From positions 1-9,976 of the forward strand of contig JAGACN010000102.1 of NCBI GenBank assembly GCA_017614095.1: DNA of 9,976 bases, written 5' to 3'. Under the pieces are notes generated by a model, which searched no databases, was not told the DNA's origin, and was given only the letters and a program-made list of their open reading frames with translations. This stretch comes from Clostridia bacterium (GTDB lineage: Bacteria; Bacillota_A; Clostridia; Oscillospirales; CAG-382). The translations under genes and the position numbers were made by a program. Shown in pieces: positions 1 through 6,612 of the stretch (positions within the stretch are counted from its first letter, which is position 1; every line of letters begins with the position of its first letter).

Positions 1-702
1 CTCGTCGAAGTCCCGATGGGCACGACCCTCCGCGAGATCATCTACGATATCGGCGGCGGCATTCCGAACGGCAAGAAGTTCAAGGCCGCTCAGACCGGAG
101 GACCGTCCGGCGGCTGCATCCCGGCCATCAATCTGGACACGCCCGTGGATTACGACTCGCTGAAGCAGATTGGATCCATGATGGGCTCCGGCGGCATGAT
201 CGTCATGGACGAGGACAACTGTATGGTCGATATCGCGAAGTTCTTCCTGGAATTCACGGTAGACGAGTCCTGCGGCAAATGCGTACCCTGCCGGATCGGC
301 ACCCGCAGAATGCTGGATATTCTGACCCGCATCACCGAAGGCAAGGGCGAAGACGGCGACATCGAGAAGCTGGAAGCGCTGGCGGAAGACCTCCAGAACA
401 GCGCACTCTGCGCGCTCGGCCAGACCGCTCCGAACCCCGTTCTGTCCACGCTGCGGTATTTCCGCGACGAATACGAAGCCCACATCTACGAGAAGCGCTG
501 CCCGGCGGGCGTCTGCAAAGCGCTGCTCCAGTACTACATCGACCCCGAAAAGTGCAAAGGCTGTTCGCTGTGCGCCAAGAAATGTCCGGCATCCGCCATT
601 TCCGGCGAACTACGCAGCCCCTTCAAGATCGATCCGTCCAAGTGCATCAAGTGCGGCGTCTGCATGAGCACGTGCAAATTCGGCGCCGTCGGCAGAAAAT
701 GA
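1..702 (+). CDS. hydB: NuoF-like flavin/Fe-S subunit of NAD(P)-linked [FeFe] hydrogenase, C-terminal part (5' end outside window)
   Basis: This is the C-terminal portion of the diaphorase subunit (HydB/HndC type) that passes electrons between NAD(P)H, FMN and the hydrogenase catalytic subunit in the cytoplasm. The frame is open from base 1, so the Met at 16 is internal rather than the start. Numbering from that Met, the NuoF-type 4Fe-4S site is CGKCVPC (C86, C89, C92) with the fourth ligand at C132 in a SALCALG stretch. After it comes an appended bacterial ferredoxin domain with two 4Fe-4S motifs, C180/C183/C186/C190 and C210/C213/C216/C220. That appended ferredoxin domain is typical of HydB/HndC and is absent from complex I NuoF. 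The catalytic subunit follows 29 bases downstream, so the two are co-transcribed. Whether the complex bifurcates electrons with ferredoxin, or simply uses NAD(P)H, cannot be decided here. The symbol is by family; hndC is the alternative. Confidence 0.93.
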   Translation, partial: LVEVPMGTTLREIIYDIGGGIPNGKKFKAAQTGGPSGGCIPAINLDTPVDYDSLKQIGSMMGSGGMIVMDEDNCMVDIAKFFLEFTVDESCGKCVPCRIGTRRMLDILTRITEGKGEDGDIEKLEALAEDLQNSALCALGQTAPNPVLSTLRYFRDEYEAHIYEKRCPAGVCKALLQYYIDPEKCKGCSLCAKKCPASAISGELRSPFKIDPSKCIKCGVCMSTCKFGAVGRK

Positions 703-731
703 TGGGATGAGAGGAGAAAGGAGAAAAAGCC

Positions 732-2489
732 ATGGAAAACAAAACTGTCACATTGACCATTGACGGCATTCAGGTTACCGTTCCCGCTCATTACACCGTC
801 ATCGATGCCGCCAGAGAGGCCGGGATCAACATCCCGACGCTCTGCTATCTGAAAGACGTCAACGCGATCGGCTCCTGCCGCCTCTGTCTGGTGGAGATCC
901 AGGGAGCCCGCGGACTGCAGGCCGCCTGCGTTTCCCCGGTCGCCGAAGGCCAGGTCATCCGCACGAATACCGAGCGGATCCGCAAATACCGCAAAGCCAA
1001 CCTTGAACTGATTCTGTCCAACCACAACCGCGAATGCACCTCCTGCATCCGCAGCGGAAACTGCGAGCTGCAGGCGCTCTGCAACGAGTACGGCGTCGAC
1101 GACTACCGCTTCGACGGCAAGCTGTCCAGCCGCCGCTACGACGACGTGAGTCCCTCCATCGTCCGCGACAACTCCAAATGCATCAACTGCCGCCGCTGCG
1201 TGGCGACCTGCAACAAGATCCAGGGCATCGGCGCCATCGGCGTGTCCGGCCGCGGCTTCCGTTCCGAGATCGGCAGCATCTACGGCATCAGCCTGGCCAA
1301 CAGCCCCTGCATCTACTGCGGACAGTGCATCCTCGCCTGCCCGGTCGGCGCGCTGAAGGAAAAGGACAACATCCAGAAAGTCTACGACGCGTTCGCTCAG
1401 GGCAAATACGTCGTCGTTCAGCCGGCTCCGGCCGTCCGCGCGACCATCGGCGAAGAATTCGGCTACCCGATCGGAACGTCCGTGACCAGCAAGCTGGCCA
1501 CCGCGCTCCGCCGTCTCGGCTTCGCGAAAGTGTTCGATACCGATTTCGGCGCGGACCTGACCATTATGGAAGAGGGCACCGAACTGCTCGGCCGTCTGAA
1601 GAACGGCGGCGTCCTTCCGATGATCACCTCCTGCTCGCCCGGCTGGATCAACTACTGCGAAAAATTCTATCCGGAATTCCTGCCGAACCTGTCGACCTGC
1701 AAATCTCCTCACGAGATGGAAGGCGCCATGATCAAGACCTATTTCGCGGAAAAAGAGGGCATCGATCCGAAGAACATCTTCGTGGTATCCGTGATGCCTT
1801 GTACGGCCAAAAAGTACGAGGCGCAGCGCGATGAACTCGGACACGACGACATGCAGGATGTCGACGCCGTCCTGACCGTCCGCGAAGTGGCCAAGATGAT
1901 CCGCAGCGCGGGCATCGATTTCCGCCGTCTGCCGGATTCGGATTTCGACAGCCTGATGGGCGAATCCACCGGCGCGGCCGTCATCTTCGGCGCGACCGGC
2001 GGCGTTATGGAAGCGGCGCTCCGCACCGTCTATGAAGTCTATACCGGCAAGACGCTGGAGAACGTGGATTTCCATGCCGTCCGCGGAACGGCCGGCATCA
2101 AGGAGGCCGAGATCGACCTGAACGGCACCAAGATCACGGTCGCCGTTGCGAACGGAACCAAAAACGCGTCCGAACTGCTGGAAGCAGTCAAACGCGGCGA
2201 GAAGAACTACACCTTCATCGAAGTGATGGGATGCCCCGGCGGCTGCGTCTGCGGCGGTGGGACCCCGATCGTTCCGGCGAAGGAGAAAGCGTATGTCGAT
2301 CTCAAGGCGGAACGCGCCAAAGCGCTCTACAACGAGGACGCAAGCAAGCCGAAGCGCAAATCGCACGAGAACAGCGAGATCAAGCAGATCTACGACGAGT
2401 TCCTCGGCGAGCCCAATTCGCACAAGGCGCACGAACTGCTGCACACCCATTACCATGCGCGCAGCAAATACCAGCTTGACAAGAAATAA
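732..2489 (+). CDS. hydA: [FeFe] hydrogenase catalytic subunit (HydA/HndD type)
   Basis: The 585-residue protein reversibly reduces protons to H2 and is the catalytic partner of the upstream NuoF-like subunit. Domains in order: an N-terminal 2Fe-2S ferredoxin fold (C38, C49, C52, C66); a His/Cys 4Fe-4S site (H98, C102, C105, C111); a two-cluster ferredoxin domain (C150/C153/C156/C160 and C193/C196/C199/C203); the H-cluster domain with TSCSPGW (299-305), MPCTAKKYE (355-363) and a C501-x3-C505 motif in EVMGCPGGCVCGGG; and a small-subunit-type C-terminal tail from about 525 to 583. This is the full modular architecture of NAD(P)-linked bacterial enzymes. The first H-cluster motif has Ser where the textbook form has a second Cys, and the third has an extra Cys (C507). 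AAAGGAG lies 8 bases before the ATG. A strong terminator follows the stop. The H-cluster maturases HydE, HydF and HydG are not in the window. Confidence 0.97.
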   Translation: MENKTVTLTIDGIQVTVPAHYTVIDAAREAGINIPTLCYLKDVNAIGSCRLCLVEIQGARGLQAACVSPVAEGQVIRTNTERIRKYRKANLELILSNHNRECTSCIRSGNCELQALCNEYGVDDYRFDGKLSSRRYDDVSPSIVRDNSKCINCRRCVATCNKIQGIGAIGVSGRGFRSEIGSIYGISLANSPCIYCGQCILACPVGALKEKDNIQKVYDAFAQGKYVVVQPAPAVRATIGEEFGYPIGTSVTSKLATALRRLGFAKVFDTDFGADLTIMEEGTELLGRLKNGGVLPMITSCSPGWINYCEKFYPEFLPNLSTCKSPHEMEGAMIKTYFAEKEGIDPKNIFVVSVMPCTAKKYEAQRDELGHDDMQDVDAVLTVREVAKMIRSAGIDFRRLPDSDFDSLMGESTGAAVIFGATGGVMEAALRTVYEVYTGKTLENVDFHAVRGTAGIKEAEIDLNGTKITVAVANGTKNASELLEAVKRGEKNYTFIEVMGCPGGCVCGGGTPIVPAKEKAYVDLKAERAKALYNEDASKPKRKSHENSEIKQIYDEFLGEPNSHKAHELLHTHYHARSKYQLDKK

Positions 2490-2505
2490 GCGGTAAAAAC
2501 GATTC

Positions 2506-2537
2506 GCACCCCTTCGCAAGGAAGGGGTGCAATTTTT
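2506..2537 (+). terminator. Intrinsic terminator of the hydrogenase genes, possibly bidirectional
   Basis: A perfect 10-bp stem, GCACCCCTTC (2506-2515) with GAAGGGGTGC (2521-2530), encloses a 5-base loop and is followed by AATTTTT. It starts 17 bases after the hydA stop. It also lies just past the end of the convergent minus-strand decarboxylase gene. Read on that strand, the same stem is followed, after six bases, by a run of five T, so it may stop transcription from both sides. Confidence 0.9.
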
Positions 2538-3924
2538 AGCATTCGGTACAGACGGAGATGCGGCCGGCTTTTCCGTCCAGCATGCCCTGCCGCGAACCGT
2601 ACAGCGGGATGCCGGCGCGCGCGTACCGGTCGGCCTGTTCCCGCAGCGAGGCTGGGATCCGTTCCCCGGGCAGCAGAAGCGGGATCCCGGGCGGATATGC
2701 CCAGACGGTTTCGGCGCAGATCCGTCCGGCACTTTCAGATATAGAACATATGTTTGCATCCATCCCGCGCACCTCGAACGGCTCGTAAACTTTTTCGGGA
2801 AGGGACGCATCCGCCTGCGGGAAGCCGGGCCGGTCTTCCGGCGGGCGGTCTCCGACGGCTTTGTCCAGCAGGGCTGCCGCGCGTAAGAACCGGGCATAGA
2901 GTTCGTCCGTGTCGCAAACGGACGTCATGGATAGGAAGAAGGACGGGGCGGCGTATTCCGTCTCCACGTTCGATTCCTTCCGTAAGAAGGATGCGCATTC
3001 CGGCCCCGTGAAGGGGGGATCCGGATAGAGGACGAGTTTGCCCATGTCGTAGTCGAAAAAGGCTTTCCCGTCGAGCAGACGCAAATGGGACATGCCGTCC
3101 AGCGTTTTGCGGAGACCGAGCAGCCGCTCTTCGTACGCGGGGAATGGATCGCGTTCCGACAGAAACCGAACGCACTCGTCGGCCGAAGACAGGAGGATAT
3201 ACGACGGGCTGGACGTCTGGAAAACGGCCAGTTCCCGCTGCACGGGCTCGGCCCAGGCGGAACCGCAATGCAGCACGGCGGTCTGCGTCAGGGCCGGAAG
3301 CGTCTTGTGAAGGCTCTGGATGACGATATCCGCGCCCAGCGTCACCGCGCTTTTCGGGAACAGCGGCGAAAAGCCGAAATGCGCCCCGTGCGCCTCGTCG
3401 ACGATGAGCGTCACGCGGCGGTCCCGGCAGATGTCCGCAATGGCGGAGATGTCGCTGACAACGCCCTCATAGGTCGGGGAAGTCAGAAAGACGGTCGTGA
3501 CGGACGGGTTCGCATCCAGTCCCTTCCGGATCTGTTCCGGATCGACGCTTCCGAAGACGTCTCCGGCAAGGCCGGGGCAGACGAAGAATACGTTCCGTCT
3601 GCACAGTTCGGCGGCGTTATAGAAGGAGCGGTGCGCATTCCGGGCGGCCAGGATCGAGCCGCCCCCGGTCGCGCGGACGGCAGCAAGAATGCCGGCGGTG
3701 CTGCCGTTGACCAGTACGAAGGAGCGGTCGGCGCGCCAGAGAGCCGAGATCCGGTCCTGCAGGTCTTTCAGCAGGCCGGTCGGATGGTAGAGATCGTCCG
3801 TCGCGGCCAGATCCGTAACGTCCCACTGATAGGGGAGCTCCGATGAGAAACGGCGCTTCCCTCCGGGCATGTGCATGGGAAAAGTCGAATCGGCGAACGC
3901 CTTTAAATCATTCAGCAGAGACAT
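2536..3924 (-). CDS. Short-form Orn/Lys/Arg decarboxylase-like PLP enzyme
   Basis: The 462-residue protein belongs to the fold-type I PLP enzymes of the Orn/Lys/Arg decarboxylase family, in the short form common in Firmicutes that lacks the N-terminal receiver-like wing domain. Visible marks are an N-terminal MHMPGGKR stretch (17-24) and a GSTAG loop (74-78) expected to hold the cofactor phosphate. DEAHGAH (176-182) carries the Asp that pairs with the pyridine nitrogen, and SLHKT has the Schiff-base Lys at K207. A C-terminal AYPPGIPLLLPGE segment (409-421) is typical of the family's small domain. The substrate cannot be read from sequence; arginine, lysine or ornithine decarboxylation is possible, and some short relatives have no established activity. 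It starts 3 bases after the tmcAL stop, with GAGGG (3932-3936) 7 bases before its ATG, so it is co-transcribed with tmcAL. Confidence 0.88.
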   Translation of the reverse strand: MSLLNDLKAFADSTFPMHMPGGKRRFSSELPYQWDVTDLAATDDLYHPTGLLKDLQDRISALWRADRSFVLVNGSTAGILAAVRATGGGSILAARNAHRSFYNAAELCRRNVFFVCPGLAGDVFGSVDPEQIRKGLDANPSVTTVFLTSPTYEGVVSDISAIADICRDRRVTLIVDEAHGAHFGFSPLFPKSAVTLGADIVIQSLHKTLPALTQTAVLHCGSAWAEPVQRELAVFQTSSPSYILLSSADECVRFLSERDPFPAYEERLLGLRKTLDGMSHLRLLDGKAFFDYDMGKLVLYPDPPFTGPECASFLRKESNVETEYAAPSFFLSMTSVCDTDELYARFLRAAALLDKAVGDRPPEDRPGFPQADASLPEKVYEPFEVRGMDANICSISESAGRICAETVWAYPPGIPLLLPGERIPASLREQADRYARAGIPLYGSRQGMLDGKAGRISVCTEC

Positions 3925-3927
3925 CGG

Positions 3928-5025
3928 TCAGCCCTCGAATTCGTTCGGACCGGTTTGGAAGACCGGTTTCTTTTTCAGATCATCTTCGTCAGTGTATCCG
4001 TATACGGTGCGTAAAACGCGGTTGGCGCGCAGATTCAGCCGGAATACGGGATCGTCTTTCAGAGAGGCCGGACGCGAAACGACCGGCAGGGAGGGTTTTG
4101 CCCGTTTCAGGAATGCGCGCCCCAGTTCATTTGCCGAAAGCAGCAGCGTATAGGGGGGATCGGACCGTACGGCCTCCGGATCGATCCGGAAGACCGCAGC
4201 CCAGAGAGCCCGCTGCACGCGCGCTACGGTAAACATTTTTCCTTTGACTTTTTCGGTCAGCTCGCGAACGGAACGGACATCGGGCAAAGCGCGCAGCAGC
4301 GCCGCGCGCAATTCGTCCGGAACGGCATAGACGGTTTCCGGGACTCCGTTTTGCAAAGCGGCGAGCAGAAAGGTGTCCGACCGGGCGGGATCCCGCGGAA
4401 AAGAGGGATCCTTCCGGAAGACCTCAGCTGCCGCGGAGGGGATCAGCTCCAGCGGATCTCCGGAATTGCGGATGAAGACGGAAGGGGCGAAAGAGGTGTT
4501 CCGCCGCAGGATCCTTGTGTCCATCCCGTCCGCGTGGCGGAGATATTCCAGACCCAGGATGTCGTTCGGTCTGTTCTTTAAGGGGATGCCTGCGTATTCC
4601 TCCATGTGCTTCGGATAGGGCAGCCGCGCCGGAGAAGAGCCGGGCGGATCTTCCCGTTCCGATTCTTCCATCCGCCTGGCGGCCTCCCGCAGGATCCGTT
4701 CGTCGCTTTCCGCCGAGAACGCCAGGGTCTGAACGCCCAGCCGGCTTGCGACGGATATCCCGCCGCGCGCGAAATCGCCCGCGGACGCGCAGCACCACGG
4801 GAGCGGCAGTTCGACGACGAGGTCCGCGCCGCACCGCAGCGCGGCTTCCGCGCGGAGATACCGGTCCGATACGGCCGGTACGCCCCGCTGGGTCACGTTC
4901 CCGCCGAGGACGCATACAACGGTCTCGAATTCCCGGTGCAGTTCGTTCAGCTGCCAGAGATGGCCGTAATGGAACGGATTGTATTCGCAGATGACCGCGC
5001 AGGATGTGTTTTTTGAGTCCGCCAT
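3928..5025 (-). CDS. tmcAL: tRNA(Met) cytidine acetate ligase TmcAL (YlbM family)
   Basis: TmcAL activates acetate with ATP and acetylates the wobble cytidine (ac4C34) of elongator tRNA(Met). The N-terminal nucleotidyltransferase motif is clear: AVICEYNPFHYGH (10-22, with the HxGH-type site), then GGNVTQRG (41-48) and VVELPLPW (70-77). PNDILGLEY (153-161) and a C-terminal KMFTVARVQRAL stretch (263-274) are also family marks. I place the start at the ATG at 5025 (365 residues) and not at the in-frame ATG at 5043. AAGGGG sits 8 bases before 5025, whereas no such site precedes 5043, and the promoter's expected start point (about 5052) is only some 8 bases from 5043. It is shorter than the roughly 415 residues I recall for the B. 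subtilis protein. The later SATAIR-like motif appears altered (PSVFIR, 181-186). It is divergent from acetate kinase. Confidence 0.92.
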   Translation of the reverse strand: MADSKNTSCAVICEYNPFHYGHLWQLNELHREFETVVCVLGGNVTQRGVPAVSDRYLRAEAALRCGADLVVELPLPWCCASAGDFARGGISVASRLGVQTLAFSAESDERILREAARRMEESEREDPPGSSPARLPYPKHMEEYAGIPLKNRPNDILGLEYLRHADGMDTRILRRNTSFAPSVFIRNSGDPLELIPSAAAEVFRKDPSFPRDPARSDTFLLAALQNGVPETVYAVPDELRAALLRALPDVRSVRELTEKVKGKMFTVARVQRALWAAVFRIDPEAVRSDPPYTLLLSANELGRAFLKRAKPSLPVVSRPASLKDDPVFRLNLRANRVLRTVYGYTDEDDLKKKPVFQTGPNEFEG

Positions 5026-5033
5026 ACGGAAAA

Positions 5034-5039
5034 CCCCTT
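5034..5039 (-). promoter_or_regulatory. Ribosome binding site deciding the tmcAL start
   Basis: AAGGGG on the minus strand lies 8 bases upstream of the ATG at 5025. It falls inside the longer reading frame that begins at 5043, which argues for the shorter protein. It overlaps the candidate -35 box of the divergent ackA promoter. Confidence 0.7.
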
Positions 5040-5066
5040 GCATTTTTATCCATACGGTATTATAAT
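5038..5066 (+). promoter_or_regulatory. Probable ackA promoter
   Basis: A perfect TATAAT (5061-5066) lies 17 bases downstream of a weak -35 candidate, TTGCAT (5038-5043, three of six consensus bases). The -10 box shares four bases with the divergent tmcAL -10 box. Start is predicted near 5073, giving a leader of about 28 bases that carries the AAGGAG (5086-5091) of ackA. Confidence 0.65.
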
Positions 5067-5087
5067 GGGTAGAAATTAAGATGTCAA
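5059..5087 (-). promoter_or_regulatory. Consensus sigma-A promoter of tmcAL
   Basis: On the minus strand a perfect TTGACA (5087-5082) and a perfect TATAAT (5064-5059) are separated by exactly 17 bases. Transcription should start near 5052, giving a leader of about 27 bases to the ATG at 5025. The -35 box overlaps the ackA ribosome binding site, and the -10 box overlaps the ackA -10 box. Confidence 0.88.
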
Positions 5088-5100
5088 GGAGATTGCGTCA

Positions 5101-6303
5101 ATGTACATTCTCGTCGTCAATGCGGGAAGCTCTTCCCTGAAGTATCAGCTGTTCGATATGGACAAGTCCGAAATGGTCGCGAAAGGCCTTTGCGAGCGCA
5201 TCGGTGTGGACGGCCTTTTCTCCCACTGGGTGCCTGAAAAAGGCGTCGCCGTCAAAAAGATCCCAGTCCCGATGCCGACGCATACGGAAGCGGTCGCCGT
5301 GGCCGTGAAATACCTGACTTGTCCGGAAAACGGATGTCTGAAAGACATGAATCAGATCTCCGCAGTCGGACACCGGATCGTCTCCGGCGGCCCGTGGCTG
5401 ATCGACAGCATCCAGATCGACGGTCCGGACGGACAGGTCCTGAAGGACCTTCACCGGTGCTTCGATCTCGCCCCGCTGCACACGAAAGCGCACCTGCAGG
5501 GCATCGAGGGCTGTATGAACATTATGAAGGACGTTCCGCAGGTCCTGGTCATGGATACGGCGTTTCATCAGACGATGCCGCCGAAAGCCTATACCTATCC
5601 GATCGCGTACGAAGTGGCGCAGAAGTACGCCATCCGCCGCTACGGCGCGCACGGCACCTCCCATCGCTACGTGTCCGGGAAGGCAATTGAGTATCTCGGC
5701 GATCCGAAGGCAAAGATCGTCACCTGCCATCTGGGGAACGGCTCTTCCATCTCCGCGGTCGACGGAGGAAAATGCGTGGATACGTCCATGGGTCTGACGC
5801 CGCTGGAAGGCGTCATCATGGGATCCCGCTGCGGATCCATCGATCCGGCGATCGTACCGTTCGTCATGGAACGGGAGCAGATCCCGGTCAGCGAAATGGG
5901 CAACTGGATGAACAAGAAATGCGGATTCCTCGGTCTGTCCGGCGTTTCGTCCGACCTCCGCGACGTCCGCGACGCCGCCGCGACGGGCAATGAACGCGCC
6001 AGGCTGGCGCTCGACATCCTAGCCTATCAGATCAAGAAATACGTCGGCGGATACGCCGCGGCGATGAACGGCCTGGACTGCGTCGTCTTTACGGCCGGCA
6101 TCGGCGAGAACGACGCGGATCTCCGTCTTGCCGCTATGCAGGATATGGAATACTTCGGGATCAGGATGGATCCCGAGAAGAACGCCAAACGGGACGCATT
6201 CGTCATCAGCGCGGACGACAGCCGCGTGAAGGTCCTGGTCATCCCGACGAACGAGGAACTGGTCATCGCATCCGACACCATGCGCATCGCATGCGGAAAA
6301 TAA
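5101..6303 (+). CDS. ackA: Acetate kinase
   Basis: Acetate kinase interconverts acetyl phosphate plus ADP with acetate plus ATP, the substrate-level phosphorylation step of acetate fermentation in the cytoplasm. At 400 residues it has the usual length. Family marks are NAGSSSLKY (7-15), VMDTAFHQTMP (150-160, with the catalytic Asp at 152), HGTSHRYVS (184-192, with the active-site His at 184), CHLGNGSSI (209-217), an Arg at 243 in GSRCGSIDP, the TAGIGEN nucleotide-binding segment (331-337) and TNEE (383-386). AAGGAG lies 9 bases before the ATG. Phosphotransacetylase, its usual partner, is not adjacent; the gene is instead divergent from tmcAL, whose product also uses acetate and ATP. I see no terminator after the stop, so read-through into the SCIFF locus is possible. 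Confidence 0.98.
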   Translation: MYILVVNAGSSSLKYQLFDMDKSEMVAKGLCERIGVDGLFSHWVPEKGVAVKKIPVPMPTHTEAVAVAVKYLTCPENGCLKDMNQISAVGHRIVSGGPWLIDSIQIDGPDGQVLKDLHRCFDLAPLHTKAHLQGIEGCMNIMKDVPQVLVMDTAFHQTMPPKAYTYPIAYEVAQKYAIRRYGAHGTSHRYVSGKAIEYLGDPKAKIVTCHLGNGSSISAVDGGKCVDTSMGLTPLEGVIMGSRCGSIDPAIVPFVMEREQIPVSEMGNWMNKKCGFLGLSGVSSDLRDVRDAAATGNERARLALDILAYQIKKYVGGYAAAMNGLDCVVFTAGIGENDADLRLAAMQDMEYFGIRMDPEKNAKRDAFVISADDSRVKVLVIPTNEELVIASDTMRIACGK

Positions 6304-6315
6304 TCCCCGAACGGC

Positions 6316-6344
6316 TTGACAAACGGCCTGATAATGCATATAAT
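6316..6344 (+). promoter_or_regulatory. Perfect-consensus sigma-A promoter of the SCIFF locus
   Basis: TTGACA (6316-6321), a 17-base spacer and TATAAT (6339-6344) match the consensus at every position. Transcription should start near 6351, giving a short leader of about 26 bases to the scfA ATG. High basal expression of the precursor peptide is inferred. Confidence 0.9.
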
Positions 6345-6359
6345 TTCTTTTGAAAAGAA
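6345..6359 (+). repeat. Dyad at the predicted scfA transcription start (candidate operator)
   Basis: TTCTTTTGAAAAGAA is a perfect inverted repeat with 7-base arms around a single central G. It starts immediately after the -10 box and covers the predicted start site, a position where a repressor would block transcription. It is AT-rich, so chance is a real alternative. Confidence 0.4.
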
Positions 6360-6376
6360 CAAAAAGGAGTAAACAG

Positions 6377-6529
6377 ATGAAACACATTCAGACAGTTGAA
6401 ACCAGAGATCTGGAAAAGAGCCTTCAGAACGGCGGCTGCGGCGAATGCCAGACGTCCTGCCAGTCCGCCTGCAAAACGTCCTGCGGCGTTGCGAATCAGC
6501 AGTGCGAAAACAAAGAACCCAAAGCATAA
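6377..6529 (+). CDS. scfA: SCIFF six-cysteine ranthipeptide precursor
   Basis: This 50-residue peptide is a SCIFF (six cysteines in forty-five residues) precursor, the ribosomal substrate of the radical SAM maturase encoded next to it. It begins MKHIQTVETRDL, a leader-like segment of about 20 residues, followed by a GG and a core with Cys at 21, 24, 28, 32, 36 and 43. The spacing C-x2-C-x3-C-x3-C-x3-C-x6-C and the words CGECQTSC, QSACKTSC and VANQ match the family as I know it. Established for the family: thioether links from Cys to downstream acceptor residues, and a core that is otherwise very conserved across Clostridia. Residue 37, just after the fifth Cys, is Gly where Thr is usual. AAGGAG lies 7 bases before the ATG, downstream of a consensus promoter. 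Function of the mature peptide is unknown, though roles in signalling have been proposed. Confidence 0.95.
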   Translation: MKHIQTVETRDLEKSLQNGGCGECQTSCQSACKTSCGVANQQCENKEPKA

Positions 6530-6569
6530 GTGGGCAAATCAGAATTTGAGAGTATTGTGAAGGAATTCG

Positions 6570-6600
6570 GCCGTTGCCTGACGCAGCGGCTTTCCTTTTC
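6570..6600 (+). terminator. Attenuator-like hairpin between scfA and scfB
   Basis: GCCGTTGC (6570-6577) pairs with GCAGCGGC (6583-6590), giving 8 base pairs including one G-U, around a 5-base loop. It is followed by the broken T-run TTTCCTTTTC. It lies between the precursor stop and the maturase start. Partial termination here would give many short scfA transcripts for each full-length one, as is common in precursor/maturase pairs. Confidence 0.65.
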
Positions 6601-6612
6601 TGCGGAGAGATC

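Noticed and set aside
534..2897. A 787-codon open frame on the minus strand antisense to hydA and the intergenic region
   Set aside because: It is antisense to an unmistakable hydrogenase, has no recognisable domain, and has the Ala/Asp/Val-rich repetitive composition typical of antisense frames in GC-rich DNA.
3085..3846. A 253-codon plus-strand frame opposite the decarboxylase-like gene
   Set aside because: Antisense shadow with no domain signal; the minus strand has PLP-enzyme motifs throughout.
5026..5043. In-frame upstream ATG for tmcAL at 5043
   Set aside because: No ribosome binding site precedes it and the leader from the promoter would be about 8 bases; AAGGGG is well placed for the ATG at 5025.
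5098..5730. A 210-codon minus-strand frame opposite ackA
   Set aside because: Antisense to highly conserved acetate kinase sequence, with no promoter, ribosome binding site or domain.
6304..6345. Possible terminator after ackA
   Set aside because: No stem longer than about 3 bp and no T-run were found; the segment is better explained by the scfA promoter.
6574..6612. TTG start for the maturase 13 codons upstream
   Set aside because: It lies within the attenuator hairpin with no ribosome binding site; the ATG at 6613 gives the family's standard N-terminus.
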